From Rotaria macrura (lineage: Eukaryota; Rotifera; Eurotatoria; Philodinida; Philodinidae): a DNA stretch of 64,000 nucleotides. Every line of letters starts with the position of its first letter. Within the stretch, counting starts at the first letter, position 1. A program made the translations under genes and the position numbers. The DNA lies in NCBI GenBank assembly GCA_900239685.1, contig OENT01000172.1:62001-126000 (forward strand), read 5' to 3'. Below are positions 1 through 12,700 of the stretch, piece after piece. The notes under the pieces are model-generated. The model did no database searches. It saw nothing but the letters and a program-made list of their open reading frames with translations, and was not told the origin of the DNA.

Positions 1-560
1 ATTAGACAAATATACATATATATATATATATATATATACATACATATATAACTATATATATATATATTTAGTTATATAGTTATTTATTTATTTATTTATT
101 CTGTTTACCACCTACGCACTGATTAGTCATACATCGGTATTTGATATCAGTATATAGGATACGGTTGTTGGCATAGTTAAAAAGAGGACTAGATACTTCA
201 TACAACCATTCTTTTACATTTTTTCTCTTTCTTTTACTTTCGACTCACTGTTTTTTTTTTATTACGAACATAATTGTCGAAATTTTTCTCTTTTTTTTGG
301 CTTCGATTTTGTTTATTTTTTCTTTCTACTTTCATCTTTAACTCATTCGCTCTCTCGACTCATAAATGAAGTAGTGAGTAAGAGGTGGGTCGGCACTCTT
401 GTCGATTTTGCGGTTCGCCGACGTACACACATAGAAAGCTTATCACAAGTGTTAAGCATTAAAAAAAGGAGAGCGCTCGAAAGAAAAAGGGAGAATAGGG
501 AAGAGATGGAACGAGTCAAAATGAATAACGTAAAAAAAACCGAAAGAAACAATTTGTTGT
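1..560. other. Upstream non-coding region with TA microsatellite
   Basis: The first 70 bases are a TA/TACA simple repeat (about 13-68), followed by T-rich sequence. No open frame here looks like protein. The stretch just before 561 is probably promoter or 5'UTR of the PP2A B'' gene, but I see no specific element. Confidence 0.5.
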
Positions 561-3500
561 ATGTGTGCGCATGTATGTGAGAAAGAGAATCACGGCGAAA
601 GTCATAAAGACAATTCTTCCTCTTACACTCTAGATGTTAAGAGTATGACAGTGACCAGTGTACCTTGTCAGGTGGTTCGCTCGACCACCCAAGTTTATTT
701 CAATATACGAATCGATCAGAAACGCCGACGGGCAATACATTTTTGTGAACAATGTCGATATTATGGCCGCTATTGTGATGCTATTCATAAAGGTAGAAAT
801 AGAAAAAAAACATCGATTTAAAGATTTATTTTTGATTATCTGTCTCTCTGAGTCAGATAAAAAAAGAACGATAAAACCACACATATTTTTGAATCCATAC
901 AGGCTTTTGTCGACCTGTTTCGACACCATTGGCACGCATATCGATATCACCGAAAATTCCGAAATCACATATCAATTTCGTTTTCGAAAAGCGTTATCCA
1001 GCTGAACAAATACAGCAACATATACAACAACAAATTCGACAGAAATTCACCAATCCAGAGGCTATATGGCCACTTAAACCACAAGCAGTAGTAGGACAAT
1101 CGACTATTCCCGATCAGCAACATCGATCGGCTTTCTTCATTTCTGAGGTAGTTGCATGACTAATAGCTTATATTATCTTGTGAATTATTCATTAAGAAAT
1201 TTATCGTAAAACATAGCTAGACGGATTTCAATTGAACTTTCATTTTTTCCTACTCTCGTTTTTGTTTCTTCTTCATTTTTCTAAATCTATTTTTTATTTG
1301 CAAGGTAACCGGTGGAAAACTTTCACCTTCTCAAGTAATCAAATCAGAACCTGTATCGTCTTCACCATCAACATCGACAAGTGTTCTACAAAATCGAATA
1401 TCATCATCATCATCATCATCATCAACAGCAGCAACCACAAGTACACCATCAAATGAGACTATATCAAAACAGACACCTGTATTACAAGCACGTTCACAAT
1501 CACCGACAACAGTTACTCGTGATGTATCACCAACACCAACTTCACCGAAGCCAGCGAGTAGTGGAGTTGCTTCTTTACGTGAACACTTTGATACTTTTGA
1601 ATATTCACCATCAATATCAAAAGCTAAAACTCCGACAAGCGCTAAATCAACAATTTCATCATTACCTAATGACAATGCCCAACGACAAACATCTGTGCCA
1701 TCGAAAACAACATCACCACAAACAACGACAGCAACTATCAAAGACGTATCACCAATACCAGATACATCTGTTAAACCTGAACCAATAACGAAAAAAGTTG
1801 AAACTATTCCTAAATTTTATTTTCCTAACGGACAAATAGCAACAGCATCAACGATTGAGACAGTAATTAGTAAACAATTACGTCAAGTTAAAGAAGAACT
1901 GTTTGTACCAAAACATGATAAAGTGCATTTCGAAGATTTTGGAAAACTAGCACAAGTATTAATCAAAATTAACATGTCACATAAATAATTCGTTCATATA
2001 CTTTTATTCATTTTAGTTAGTTGATTTGAGTTTATACTGGAAGACACCATTATTTCGTGCATGTGTACAAGAATCACTAGGATCAAAAGCAACTATAACG
2101 ACAAATACAACTGTAACATATTTACAATTCGAATCTTTTTGGAAAAGGTATAAATAGAATGTGCTTACTGTATTGATTATTATTCAGAAAAGAAGTTTAT
2201 CTCTTGTAGAGTGTGCAAACATCATCATGACCATGCATCGAAATTTGTTCATTTACTAGTTCTATCATCACCATCGTCATCGGCAACGAATCGTCAATAT
2301 TTAACAGTTGATGATTGGGATTATTTAATTCAAGATATTATTGATACACATCCTGGTTTGAAATTTCTACGTGAAGCACGAGAATTTCATTCACGTTATA
2401 TCAAAACTGTTATTGCTAGAATTTATTATAATGGTAATAGATCTTGGTCGGGAAAGTTAACTGTACCAGAATTGAGACGATCAAATTTTCTTTCGGTAAT
2501 GCATGTCTCTTATTTAAGAATTGATTTAGGTTTTAGTTCATGAAAAGAATATTGTAGGAATAAATCATTCTAAGAGTATACAAATTCAGTAGTAAGTATG
2601 ATTATGTCTCAACAACGAGTTCCACGAGTAAATGATAGTTTATACTATATATACTTATCTCCCATTTCGGATATCGGAGTGTTAATAAGTGTTGAGTCCT
2701 ATAGAAAAAAAGAAAAGACTGGTGTCTTATTGATTATGACGCATAGTTGTGTCTGTTATGATGCAAATAACAATGGCCGAGTACTTTTTTGTTAATCATC
2801 TCTTAACACCAATCGTTAAGTACCTGTACTTGATATGTTGTTTTTTTCTCTTTTCTTTTGATAACATTCGATCTAGAATTAATATTCTATTTGCTTTAGA
2901 CTCTCGATCGAATCGAAGAAGAAGAAGATATTAATCGTATTCATGACTATTTTTCATATGAACATTTTTATGTAATTTATTGTAAATTTTGGGAATTAGA
3001 TTCTGATCATGATTTACTAATTAGTCGCGATGATTTAGCTAAACATAATAATGGAGGTAATAGAAAAAGTATTCTATTTCAATTGATCAATTATTGGGCA
3101 TGTTGTTTTTTCCTCTAGCTATTTCAAATAAGATGATCGATCGAATATTTTCGGGTGCTATATCAAAGTAATCTATTAATTAAAATTGATTTCAGTCGAT
3201 TCGTCAATCGATAAATATTTCTTTTAATTTTCTTTTTTTTTTGTAGTAGTCAAAATATGCGTGAAGGAAAAATGTCTTACTATGAATTCGTATGGTTTCT
3301 TATATCCGAAGAGGATAAACGTTCACCAACCAGGTAAATAAATATACATTTGTGTGTGTCTGTACTTCTATGAATAACATGAAAGTTTTCTGTTGTTTTT
3401 TTTCTTATTTATTCTAGTATTGAATATTGGTTTCGTTGTATGGATTTAGATGGTGATGGTGTATTATCGATGTTTGAATTAGATTATTTCTATCAAGAAC

Positions 3501-4189
3501 AAGTACATAAGATGGAAATCTATGGTATTGAATACATGCCATTTGAAGATTGTATATGTCAAGTAGGGATGAAAAGAAAAGAGAAAAAAAATTGAAAAAG
3601 AAAACAAGAAATCGTTCTATTTTGAATTTAGATGCTTGATTTAGTTAAGCCTGAAGAAGAAAATAAAATTCGCTTAAAAGATTTAAAACGATGCAAATTA
3701 ACAAATGTTTTTTTTGATACATTTTTCAATCTTGAAAAATACTTAGACAATGAACAAAAAGATCCGTTTTCAAATGTTAAAGTAAATCTTATTGTGTTAT
3801 TTTTATTATTTAAGTTAATTACATGTATACATATTTATTTATCTAGGATCCTGATTCACCTGATGTATCTGATTGGGTTAAATTTGCTGAAGCTGAATAT
3901 GATAATTTAACACATGAAGATGGAGCCAATGAAAATGTTGAGGATGCGTAAGATTCATAGAAAACACACAGACAATCTTAATTCGATATTTTTCTTTTTT
4001 TAATTATCTAATAGAAATTATGATGATGATTTTGAAGATGAAGATGAAGGTGTTGGAGGATCTACTAATGAACAACCGACGACTAAACGAATGGGTATTG
4101 GTGCTGGAAGTAGTAGTGCTGTTTCACCACCACAACGACTTGGTTTAAATAATAAAACTAACGATTTAGATGAACGATGGAGAGATTAG
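561..4189 (+). CDS. PPP2R3: Serine/threonine protein phosphatase 2A regulatory subunit B'' (PR72/PR130 class), multi-exon
   Basis: This is a regulatory B'' subunit that targets the PP2A A/C core enzyme to substrates in a calcium-dependent way (family knowledge). Exons read by eye: 903-1147, 1305-1955, 2017-2147, 2210-2495, 2900-3056, 3119-3167, 3247-3333, 3418-3562, 3632-3781, 3847-3947, 4015-4189; all phases agree. Family landmarks are [84 protein letters not shown] and [23 protein letters not shown] canonical EF-hand loop ([12 protein letters not shown]) lies in exon 3418-3562, and a second, weaker one ([12 protein letters not shown]) in 2900-3056. The N-terminal half (1305-1780) is a Ser/Thr/Pro-rich linker. 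The acidic tail ends DERWRD. The N-terminus is uncertain: a frame opening at ATG 561 with a donor at 793/794 joins in phase to 903, but its peptide has no family support. Confidence 0.93.
1401..1424 (+). repeat. (TCA)8 trinucleotide repeat encoding a serine run
   Basis: Eight perfect TCA triplets lie in frame in the low-complexity linker of the PP2A B'' subunit and encode eight serines. Such a tract is likely to vary in length between alleles. Confidence 0.9.
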
Positions 4190-4294
4190 AATGCATTGAG
4201 TTGAACGACTCAACCCGTTCGTCTTTCTCTCGTTCACTCTTGCTATTTTTTTCATCTTTAACTGTCTTTTTTGTTCTTTTTGTACTATCTGTTT

Positions 4295-4301
<7 letters not shown>

Positions 4302-4331
<30 letters not shown>
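4302..4331. repeat. (TC)n microsatellite
   Basis: A nearly pure CT dinucleotide run about 110 nt downstream of the PP2A B'' stop codon, probably in its 3'UTR. Confidence 0.85.
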
Positions 4332-4332
<1 letters not shown>

Positions 4333-5121
4333 AACGCAATCTCGGAAAATGTACTTCTATATCTATTCTGTTCTTTTTGTGTTTTTTTTTGTTTGTAAAC
4401 AAACGAGAAAGAAAAACAAGGAAATTTTTGATTTGAGAAAAAAACTTACCGTTTCATAAAGGATGGAAATGAAGAATTTGGACCTTTCGATGAAATTGAT
4501 GAACGGAAAATTGTGAATATTCAACGGTTGTAACGTAATGTTCTCAAATATTTATTGACTATTTACTAGCGACTTTACTGGCATTTCGATAGTTTGTGAT
4601 TATTGACATTAGAAAATTTTGTTTGAGGTTTATTTTCTAGTTTTTACTCATAGAAATACGAGCGTTTGTTTTTTTTTTCGTCTAAATTCAAATTTTCGAG
4701 AAATCTTAATAATCTACTTGGAAAGTGAAATGCATGTCGATGAGCGAACTTAGCAGCAATTGAAAACAATACGAAATTATTTATAAGAATAGAAAAGTAC
4801 GAATCAAGACATGACACTAGTCATAGAAGTAAACTTTTGTTGAAATACAATTCTAGAGAAGAGTTCTTCGAATATACTTCTAGCTTACTACATATGCATA
4901 TGTAAAAATAAAACTCGAGTGAGAATAGTAAAGAATCTAAGAGAAAACTCCAATACTTCCCATTTAGCGCAATATTAGCTTGAAGCTCGATCATTCATAT
5001 GATGAGTAAGTCTTTCTTCATAGGATCATGGTTAAGTAAAATCGTGCAGAAGTCAACTAGGAAAAAGAACATCACAGTAGACTTATCTCCTCTTCCTCAT
5101 TTCATCGGTACTATCTAAGCA

Positions 5122-5563
5122 GAGAAAATTTTTCAATAACGCATTTGAGTGCCCGAAAATGGACGGAAAATCGAGACAAGTGGACGTGTTTGCATGACAA
5201 TCGACGTTCCCGTATGTGAGTGAAAAACGCTCATTTTCCCACCTTCTTGTGCATTTACTCGCGTTTACAACTAAAAAACGCTTGTCAACGCATAAGAAAA
5301 AAGAAGTAGTAGTCGTTTATTGCAAAATCGATATCAATGACTCGATCATAATAAGAGTTCTTAAGTATTAATAAAATGACCAGTATTTCTTTTTTCTTAT
5401 GCGTTTACGAGCGTCTTTTAGCTGTAAATGCACAAGAGGGCGGGAGAATAAGCGTTTTTCACTTACAATTGGGAACATCGATTGACATCCAAATACGGCC
5501 AATTTTTTTCGAATTTCTGTCACATTTTTGGGTGCTTAAACGTATTGTTGAAAAATTTTGCCT
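5122..5563. repeat. Degenerate inverted repeat (fold-back/MITE-like), arms about 180 nt
   Basis: The left arm (about 5122-5305) and right arm (about 5387-5563) are imperfect reverse complements. Matching blocks include GTGAGTGAAAAACGC against its complement near 5460, CTTGTGCATTTAC against GTAAATGCACAAG, and CGCATAAGAAAAAAGAA against TTCTTTTTTCTTATGCG. The arms carry many substitutions and at least one indel of about 13 nt. Weaker similarity extends toward both sides. The spacer is about 80 nt and is itself partly self-complementary. No clear target-site duplication was seen. Open frames inside it are by-products of the repeat. Confidence 0.75.
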
Positions 5564-5661
5564 GATTGAGTGGGCCCAAGAGAAAATCAATGAGACAGTT
5601 ATGAAAAGTTGTAGTATTAGACATAAATTGATTTATTAATAACCTATTATTATTGTAAACA

Positions 5662-6525
5662 TCATATGAATGGTATGACATTTTTCAATGATTGATTAGC
5701 AAAAAAATTTACAATGTCATTTCGTTTATGTTTGAGACTAAAATGAATAAGAATAAATGTTATGTTAGGATGTTGTTCAATAATAGGTTTGAGACCATTC
5801 CAATGTGTATGTCCTTTATCATTTGATTGTTCACCATCTAAAAATGAAAATTCACATATGATAACAGGTATTTTATCAAATAACACTTCAGTTGAATTCG
5901 ATCCAGATGCAAAAACATCTGGTGTTGTATCACCAAGAAAAGCGAATAAAGGTATAAAAATTTGTTCCATTACGTCTATACTTTGTTTTCTTAATTCATG
6001 AATTTCTTTGCCAGTTAAATCAACATAATCAACTTTAAGTTTCTTACGTTTTTCATAAAATACATAACCAACACAAGGAACAGTATGATGACAACGAATA
6101 ATTTTAACACGAAAAGAATCACTCAAGTCAATAGTTTGTTGTTCCGAAACACCATGTAATGAATAACGTTTAGTACAAGTCACTTTAGCTTTCTCATCAC
6201 CATGATCATTAAGTAATTGAGCACTAGTTAGATAGGCTTGAAAATAATGTATAGATTCATTAGGGACATATATATTGAGTGGCATCGGTGATGAAGGAGA
6301 ATACATTAATGGAATTTGAAATGAATGATCACCATGTGCATGTGTTACAAATAGATGTCGAAATTTATTCTTAGTAACAATTGTACCTGCATCGAGCATC
6401 ATATCCATTTCGGGTACAAATAACGCTGTTGCTTCACCAGCTCGAGAAAAACCAGTAAGAGTTAGACGATTATCAAGAAATTTGATTGTAGTCAGGGGAT
6501 GCATTTTTATTTTACAAACGTCCAC
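5662..6525 (-). CDS. Intronless RNase Z-like metallo-beta-lactamase-fold protein
   Basis: A single uninterrupted frame of 287 aa. The metallo-beta-lactamase zinc motif THAHGDH is at residues 61-67. Further likely ligands or catalytic positions are the RCHHTVPCVGY segment (about 144-154), the Asp in FLGDT (199), CEFSFLD followed by GHTHW (224-242), and the His in IHFSLKHKR (about 261). This order matches tRNase Z / beta-lactamase superfamily III, whose members cut tRNA 3' trailers or act as related phosphodiesterases. The length resembles short RNase Z forms, somewhat below ELAC1. The actual substrate cannot be told from sequence. A second Met at residue 8 could be the start. The gene is tail-to-tail with PP2A B''. 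Having no introns is unusual among these neighbours and suggests retroposition or acquisition. Confidence 0.85.
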   Translation of the reverse strand: MDVCKIKMHPLTTIKFLDNRLTLTGFSRAGEATALFVPEMDMMLDAGTIVTKNKFRHLFVTHAHGDHSFQIPLMYSPSSPMPLNIYVPNESIHYFQAYLTSAQLLNDHGDEKAKVTCTKRYSLHGVSEQQTIDLSDSFRVKIIRCHHTVPCVGYVFYEKRKKLKVDYVDLTGKEIHELRKQSIDVMEQIFIPLFAFLGDTTPDVFASGSNSTEVLFDKIPVIICEFSFLDGEQSNDKGHTHWNGLKPIIEQHPNITFILIHFSLKHKRNDIVNFFANQSLKNVIPFI

Positions 6526-9500
6526 TTAGAGTATTGTCTGACTTTATTCAATATATTCTCACTATATACTTCCATCATGACTGCAAGTTTCAACAACAAA
6601 CTATTATGATGTGTCACGAGAAATAGTTATTGTGAAATTCTACCATTTTATTATGCAAGTTCGAATTTTTCATTTTTGTGGCCATGATGTAGTAAAAAAT
6701 TGAAAACATTTCTACTTTTTGTTGACCTGTACTAGCTTTTTTCTATTCTGAAAAACCGTAGTACACAACAGGAAAAATGATTTGACAACTATTCATGCAG
6801 AAAAATGATAAATTACAAACTATGAATAGAAAATTCGTCAAGCAAATCAACAGACTCACTACTATAGATGAAATAGAAAAATATTTCACTCTCTATTCTT
6901 CGTGAACCACAATTGCGTATGATGAATAATTTAAAAGAAAGTCTCATCCTTGTATATGAGAATCATTAGAATAGTTTTTTTTCAACGTGTATTATCGTAA
7001 TTATTTTTGTCTGTAAACTGGAGTTGTCAACTCAAATATATTAAAGATCAACATGACAGTTAGACCATCTGTCTATTTTGCATGGTTCGTGTTGTCTGTA
7101 ATTGATTTGATGGCTTCTACTGAGACCTTTCTTATACAAAGCTGTGAAGTTAAGGCTATACAGAAAACGCTTGGCAGTTTGTCATAAACTTATAATTAGA
7201 ATCTAGCACGAATAAGACCAATTTCATGCCTTCAATCTCTCGAGGAAAATTCTATGTTTAGAATTGGAACTCTTGTAAAGTAGTCGTTCTCATACGTGAT
7301 CTAAATTAGTTGAGTTTTACTTTTCTACAAGGCTTGCCGTCATCTAAAATTGTATCCCTATGAAACTTAAGCGATGCTCTGATCTAGGACAACGATCATC
7401 GTAGATTCATACCATAGATATGAATTTATTTCATTTTATTCATCAGACATGGAAGAATTCGGAGCATATATAACACACATCTGTAAAGCACGGTGTGTCC
7501 ATTTTTATCTTTGGGTGTATGATCATAGTGCACACTATTATATGACTCAATCTTCCAATCGTATATCTTCGTGGCACTCATATAAAGGAGTATGATTCTG
7601 TACGAAGTAGAATGGATCAGTAAGGATATTGTGTACGACTCACATGTACGAAGAAAATACATGTCTAGTCTTTTTCGTCATAAATAAATTACCGTACATG
7701 ACATTGTGACAAATGATCATCGTACTGAGTCATATTTCTGCATATATATATACTCGCATGTATTTAAGTTGGGAAGGCCAGTATGTTTCAGTGTATTCTG
7801 TTCCTTTGTCGTTTACTATGGAATACATGCAGAAAGTTAAAAAAAACGCTGTACATATCATAAAACAGCCGTGTATATAGTAACCAGTATCATATTCAAT
7901 GATATTTTCCTCAATAATTCTTCGGAAACAATCTAAGATAACTAGAACGAAATAGAAAACTACTGTTATTATTGAAACATTCTTTCTTGACTTATGCCGA
8001 GATATATGATACGAATATCTCTAATCTTATGGTATATACGTACACTTATGATGTTGATATTTGTGTATGTGTAAACTATTTAGAATGTTTGCTAGAGTCA
8101 ATGTTGAATGAAATTTATTCAAGGACAAATCATCATGGAAGATGACATTGATTAATTATATTTTATTCTTTCGTTTGGATGACGAATACGGTTTATGTAA
8201 AGGACAAGTTAAGTTGAAGTGTGAAAGACAACAAAGATCTAATAAAATACAATATTGTGGCTGATCAATACGATAGTATTCGGTTTTAGCTGTATGTTAT
8301 TAATGGTTGCCGTATTTTTACAATGGTTACTAACAGCAACATTTCATGGTCTTTGCCAACGATAGTTATTTAGTATTATACAATGAAACATTGTTCATAA
8401 TAATAATTGTTAACGAGCATCGTAAAACAGCTGTCGTTTTTAATCATAATAGATTGATATATGACCATGAGCGATGAACTGAGTTCATAAAATTATTTAA
8501 ATTGGAATTACAATTTGATTTCTTTTCTTTTTATTTGCTACTAATTTCAATATGCTACTCTTGCTAATGATGAACACTGATTGAGATAAATCTATGAATA
8601 GTTTGTTTTGTATGATTCATATTTTTCATCTGTTAATATAACCGTTAGATTTAAGTTTTCTTTAAGTTAATATTATTATAATTATTTGGCGACTTCATTA
8701 AAGGTTTTTTCTTTCTTCTCTCGTTTGAACATAAACAATATTATAATCTTGTCTGAACTCATGATCAAACGTATTTATTGGTTGTTTTGTTTTTTATATC
8801 CATTCACTATTAACTTCATTACAATAGCATTGAGTTTTTTTTTAATAATTTTTTTTCTTAGACAGAAGAATAAAAAGAATCTAGTCTATCTATATCGATC
8901 AACTATTCATTTATCGATAGAAGTTCTCGAATTAAGACACATATTGAATAAACGACCTTTTTTGTAACGTCTAATAACCTTGTAGTTTACACTTCAGAAT
9001 CCTAGTGTTCATATTCATATTAGAACAAAGTATTCCTATTGTTCGACATAAAACAACACATTGTTCCACTGTAGGCGACCATGTTCATTCATTTTTTTCA
9101 TATCAATTTTTATTCGTTCTTCACTGGTGTAAATGTCAGAAATCCTTCTAATCATAGGATGGAAGTAATAGCCAACTTCTTTTTCATCATCTCTATTACA
9201 CATGCGTGTGGCCTTCAAGTTTACGAATCTATGTTACACTAAAACTGCCTAGAGAATGAAGGTAATGAAGAAAAGAAGAAAAAAAACAAGCAGAAAAATC
9301 GTTTTACATCTACGCTACTCGTCAATGTGTTTTTTCATTTTTTTTTTATTGAATCATTTTCGGTCTGGTGTTATTCTACTCAGCTGATGAAATCACAAGT
9401 GACATTGTAAATTAATCGATTAATGTATCAACAGGTAACAAAGGAAAAATAGTTGAAAAACCATTGTCTGACTTGAGTGAAAGAGTTGTTCATGTAGTCA

Positions 9501-9753
9501 GCTGCTAGTCAATTTGGTAATGAATAAAATGACCGCAGACGTAGGTTAGAAACGACGCTTGTGTACGTGTGACCATACTGAGAGAAGGGGAGAAAAAGAA
9601 TATAAACGCAAGACAATCGATAGGACACGAAGAAAGGAGAAAATGAAAGAAACCGTCTACTGACCAAACATCGCAAATTATTTTCTTCATTCAGTCGAAT
9701 GTATGCATAAAGTAAAGGACAGTTGTTCTTGATTAATACAAACATAAGCAAGT
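6526..9753. other. Intergenic, nothing recognised
   Basis: About 3.2 kb of AT-rich sequence between the divergent RNase Z-like and SLC6 genes. Short open frames here have low-complexity or shadow-like translations without splice support. It probably contains both promoters, but no element is identifiable by eye. Confidence 0.5.
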
Positions 9754-12700
9754 ATGCTTGTTCTCGATCCATTGAAACGAGCATTAGCAAGAGAAATATC
9801 TGATGGTCATCAAGTAAGAAAAATGAACATGTTTTTATTTCTTCTCAGTTGAGTTATTGCTGAGAAGTTCTAAGTTTTAACCTTGAACATTATCATTGGA
9901 GTAGAAAGAGAAATAAAAACGAAACCATCGCGTACACATATCTATTGATAGTCTCGACAATAATCTACATTTGAAATAAATATCATTTTGTGATATACAA
10001 TCGACGATAAATATCTCATAAAGACTTGTCGTTCTTTTTTTGTATGAAATTTACTAAAGATGAAGAAGTACTCATCGTTGTAGTAGTAGTGTAAAGGTTT
10101 TCTTTTGTTGTCTGATAAAATTATCAAGTTACTTCTGTATAAAAGTCATTCGGTCGTTTTAGATGAGTTGACCTTTTTCTTTATCCGATTTTATTGCAAT
10201 GCAAGTAAAGTGAATTCTGAAATTTTTAATTAGACATCGACTTACTAGTTGAGTTCTTTTTTGTCGCTTGTTCATTGAATGAAAAACTCATTCGATCAAA
10301 TATATTTGAACAAGATTAATACGCAGGTCAATATAGGTCAACAACAGAATACAGTAGTAGAGTATCACTAGAATCAAAGTAGAAATCATTAAATTCATCA
10401 GATTGCATTGTTGAGCTAAGTCGAATATTGTTGGTCTGTTCCATTCGAAATAATGAATTGAACAATGTCGAATTTTTTCGATAATGAAAAAGTAGTAAAA
10501 CATATCTAGGGATGTGTCAAATTACCGAGATACACTAAAAGCAAATGCTCAATATCAGTTCATTCGAATCCATACATAAAATCAAGACATGCGTATTCAT
10601 TTCATATACAACTAATCATAGACTCAATGAAACTCTATCGTAATCAAAATAATTCATCTAATCTGACAAGTGAAAAGAAACTATTCAGCAGATAGTTTTT
10701 AATGAGACAATGATATACAATAGATAGGATCAATCTTAATGTTATTGAAATATTTTACTGTCTGTTTAATTACAAAATTTAATAGGTATCCAACGGGTCA
10801 ATTAGTACATCTAAAATATCTCGAGGTCGTGTTCCATTGCCATCAAATGATGAAATATCATCAGCAACAGGTAGTTTAGATCATAGCAAAAATGAATACG
10901 ATCAACAAATCTATACCAATACATATCCTCAATATGATCCAAATTTGAGTTATCATGGATATGATTTAAGTCGAGACGTATCTGAATATCAATTTAGTAC
11001 TGGTGATAGTCATACTCAACAACAACTGAAGGTAAATTATACTCAATTACTATGAAACAAAAGCAAAAGGTAATATTTCATGAAAATATGAAGGGTCAAC
11101 CAATATCAGCTCCGAAAAAATCTCGTTCAACTTATAATTCGCAAAGTGAACTCGTCAAAAATAAAAGTGGTCGTGATCAATGGACAGGTCGTTTTGACTT
11201 TTTCTTTTCAAGCCTTGGTTATGCAGTTGGATTTGGTGCTGTTTGGCGTTTTCCATATTTGTGTTATCGAAATGGTGGAGGTAAACAATTAGAATTCAAT
11301 AGAATTTGTTTTTCATGAAACATTTAATTACATTTTCAGGTGTTTTTCTTATACCATATGTTATCTTTCTATTTCTACTTGGTATTCCATTATTTTATCT
11401 TGAAGTTAATCTTGGTCAATTCACTTCACAAGGTCCAGTTCAATGTTGGAGAATGGCTCCAATCTTCAAAGGTAAATCTTGTTTTTCGTTTTACGAAATC
11501 AACAATGGCAAGAACAAAAAAACTCAAGTGTTCTATTTTTACGTACGATAATCTCATCTAGGACTTGGCATTTCGATGAGTTTAATGTCATATTTCCTGA
11601 CAGTTTATTATGCTATGTTACTCGCTTATTCCATTCTTTATTTTATACTTTCATTTCGTCGAAAACTTGAATGGACAACATGTGGCTCATGGGCAAGTCT
11701 AAGTATGTCAACGAATTACAGTTTTTGTTTATAATTTATTCTTTTGAGAAAATGAAAAAAACTCTACTTTTCACTTTTTCAAATAGATTGCACAGACGAC
11801 TTTTCTAAATTTATCATGCGTTGCAATCTTGAAAATACATTTAAAGATCCAAATGGTCGTTGTTATACATGGACAGACCAAGGTTTAATACCAATCGGCT
11901 GGTGGGATGTAAAAAGTCGTATACAATATCAAAAACCTGTTTTACCAACGGATGACTATTTCAAGTAGATAAAGATTTTGAATAATGAATTTGAAATTTT
12001 CTTGATTAATTAACTATAATTATTGTTTTTTTTCTATTCTTCCCTGCTCAGTAATTATATATTGAATAAATCACCAGGCATGGGTTCTATATCAACGGTG
12101 GAGTGGCCACTAGCATTAAGTTTATTAGCAGCTTGGACGTTAGTCTTTATTTGTCTTTGTCGTGGAATAAAAACTTCGGGCAAAGTAAGAACAATTGAAA
12201 ATAAAAGAATCATGTTTATTTTTCTTTTTATTAATAATAATTATAATCGTTTCAGTTGAAATTATATGTAAGTATAATTAGTATATAGAGGGGATATTCT
12301 GCATGTAAATAGATGAGATTGTTTGTTTTTGATTCAATAGCGTATGCTTATTATTGATCGTCTGATTTCTCCAGATTCATGTTTTCTTTTATTGAAAATC
12401 ATAAACGAGAGAACATAATTGCAACCAAGTTTTTTCTATGCTTATAGGTTGTTTATTTTACTGCTGTGTTTCCTTATGTTATTCTTCTTATACTTGGCAT
12501 ACGTGGTTGGACATTACCGGGCATGTCACAAGGAATCTATTTTTACATGAAACCCGATTTTAGTCGATTGGCTGATCAACGTGTATGGAATGATGCTGCC
12601 AATCAAATATTCTTTGTACTATCTGTTGCCTACGGTGGTTTAATAACATTGTCAAGTTATAATAAATTTAATAGAAGTACACTTGGGTAAAAGACAATAT

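Larger units (their letters stand above)
4190..5661. other. Intergenic, convergent gene ends
   Basis: The region lies between the 3' ends of the PP2A B'' gene (+) and the RNase Z-like gene (-). It holds the CT microsatellite and the degenerate inverted repeat described separately. No other gene was recognised. Confidence 0.6.

Noticed and set aside
1381..1788. His/Gln-rich frame overlapping the PP2A B'' linker
   Set aside because: It is the shifted-frame shadow of the TCA/CAA-rich coding exon 1305-1955.
5376..5639. 87-codon plus-strand frame near the RNase Z-like gene
   Set aside because: It lies largely in the right arm of the degenerate inverted repeat and has no family-like sequence or splice context.
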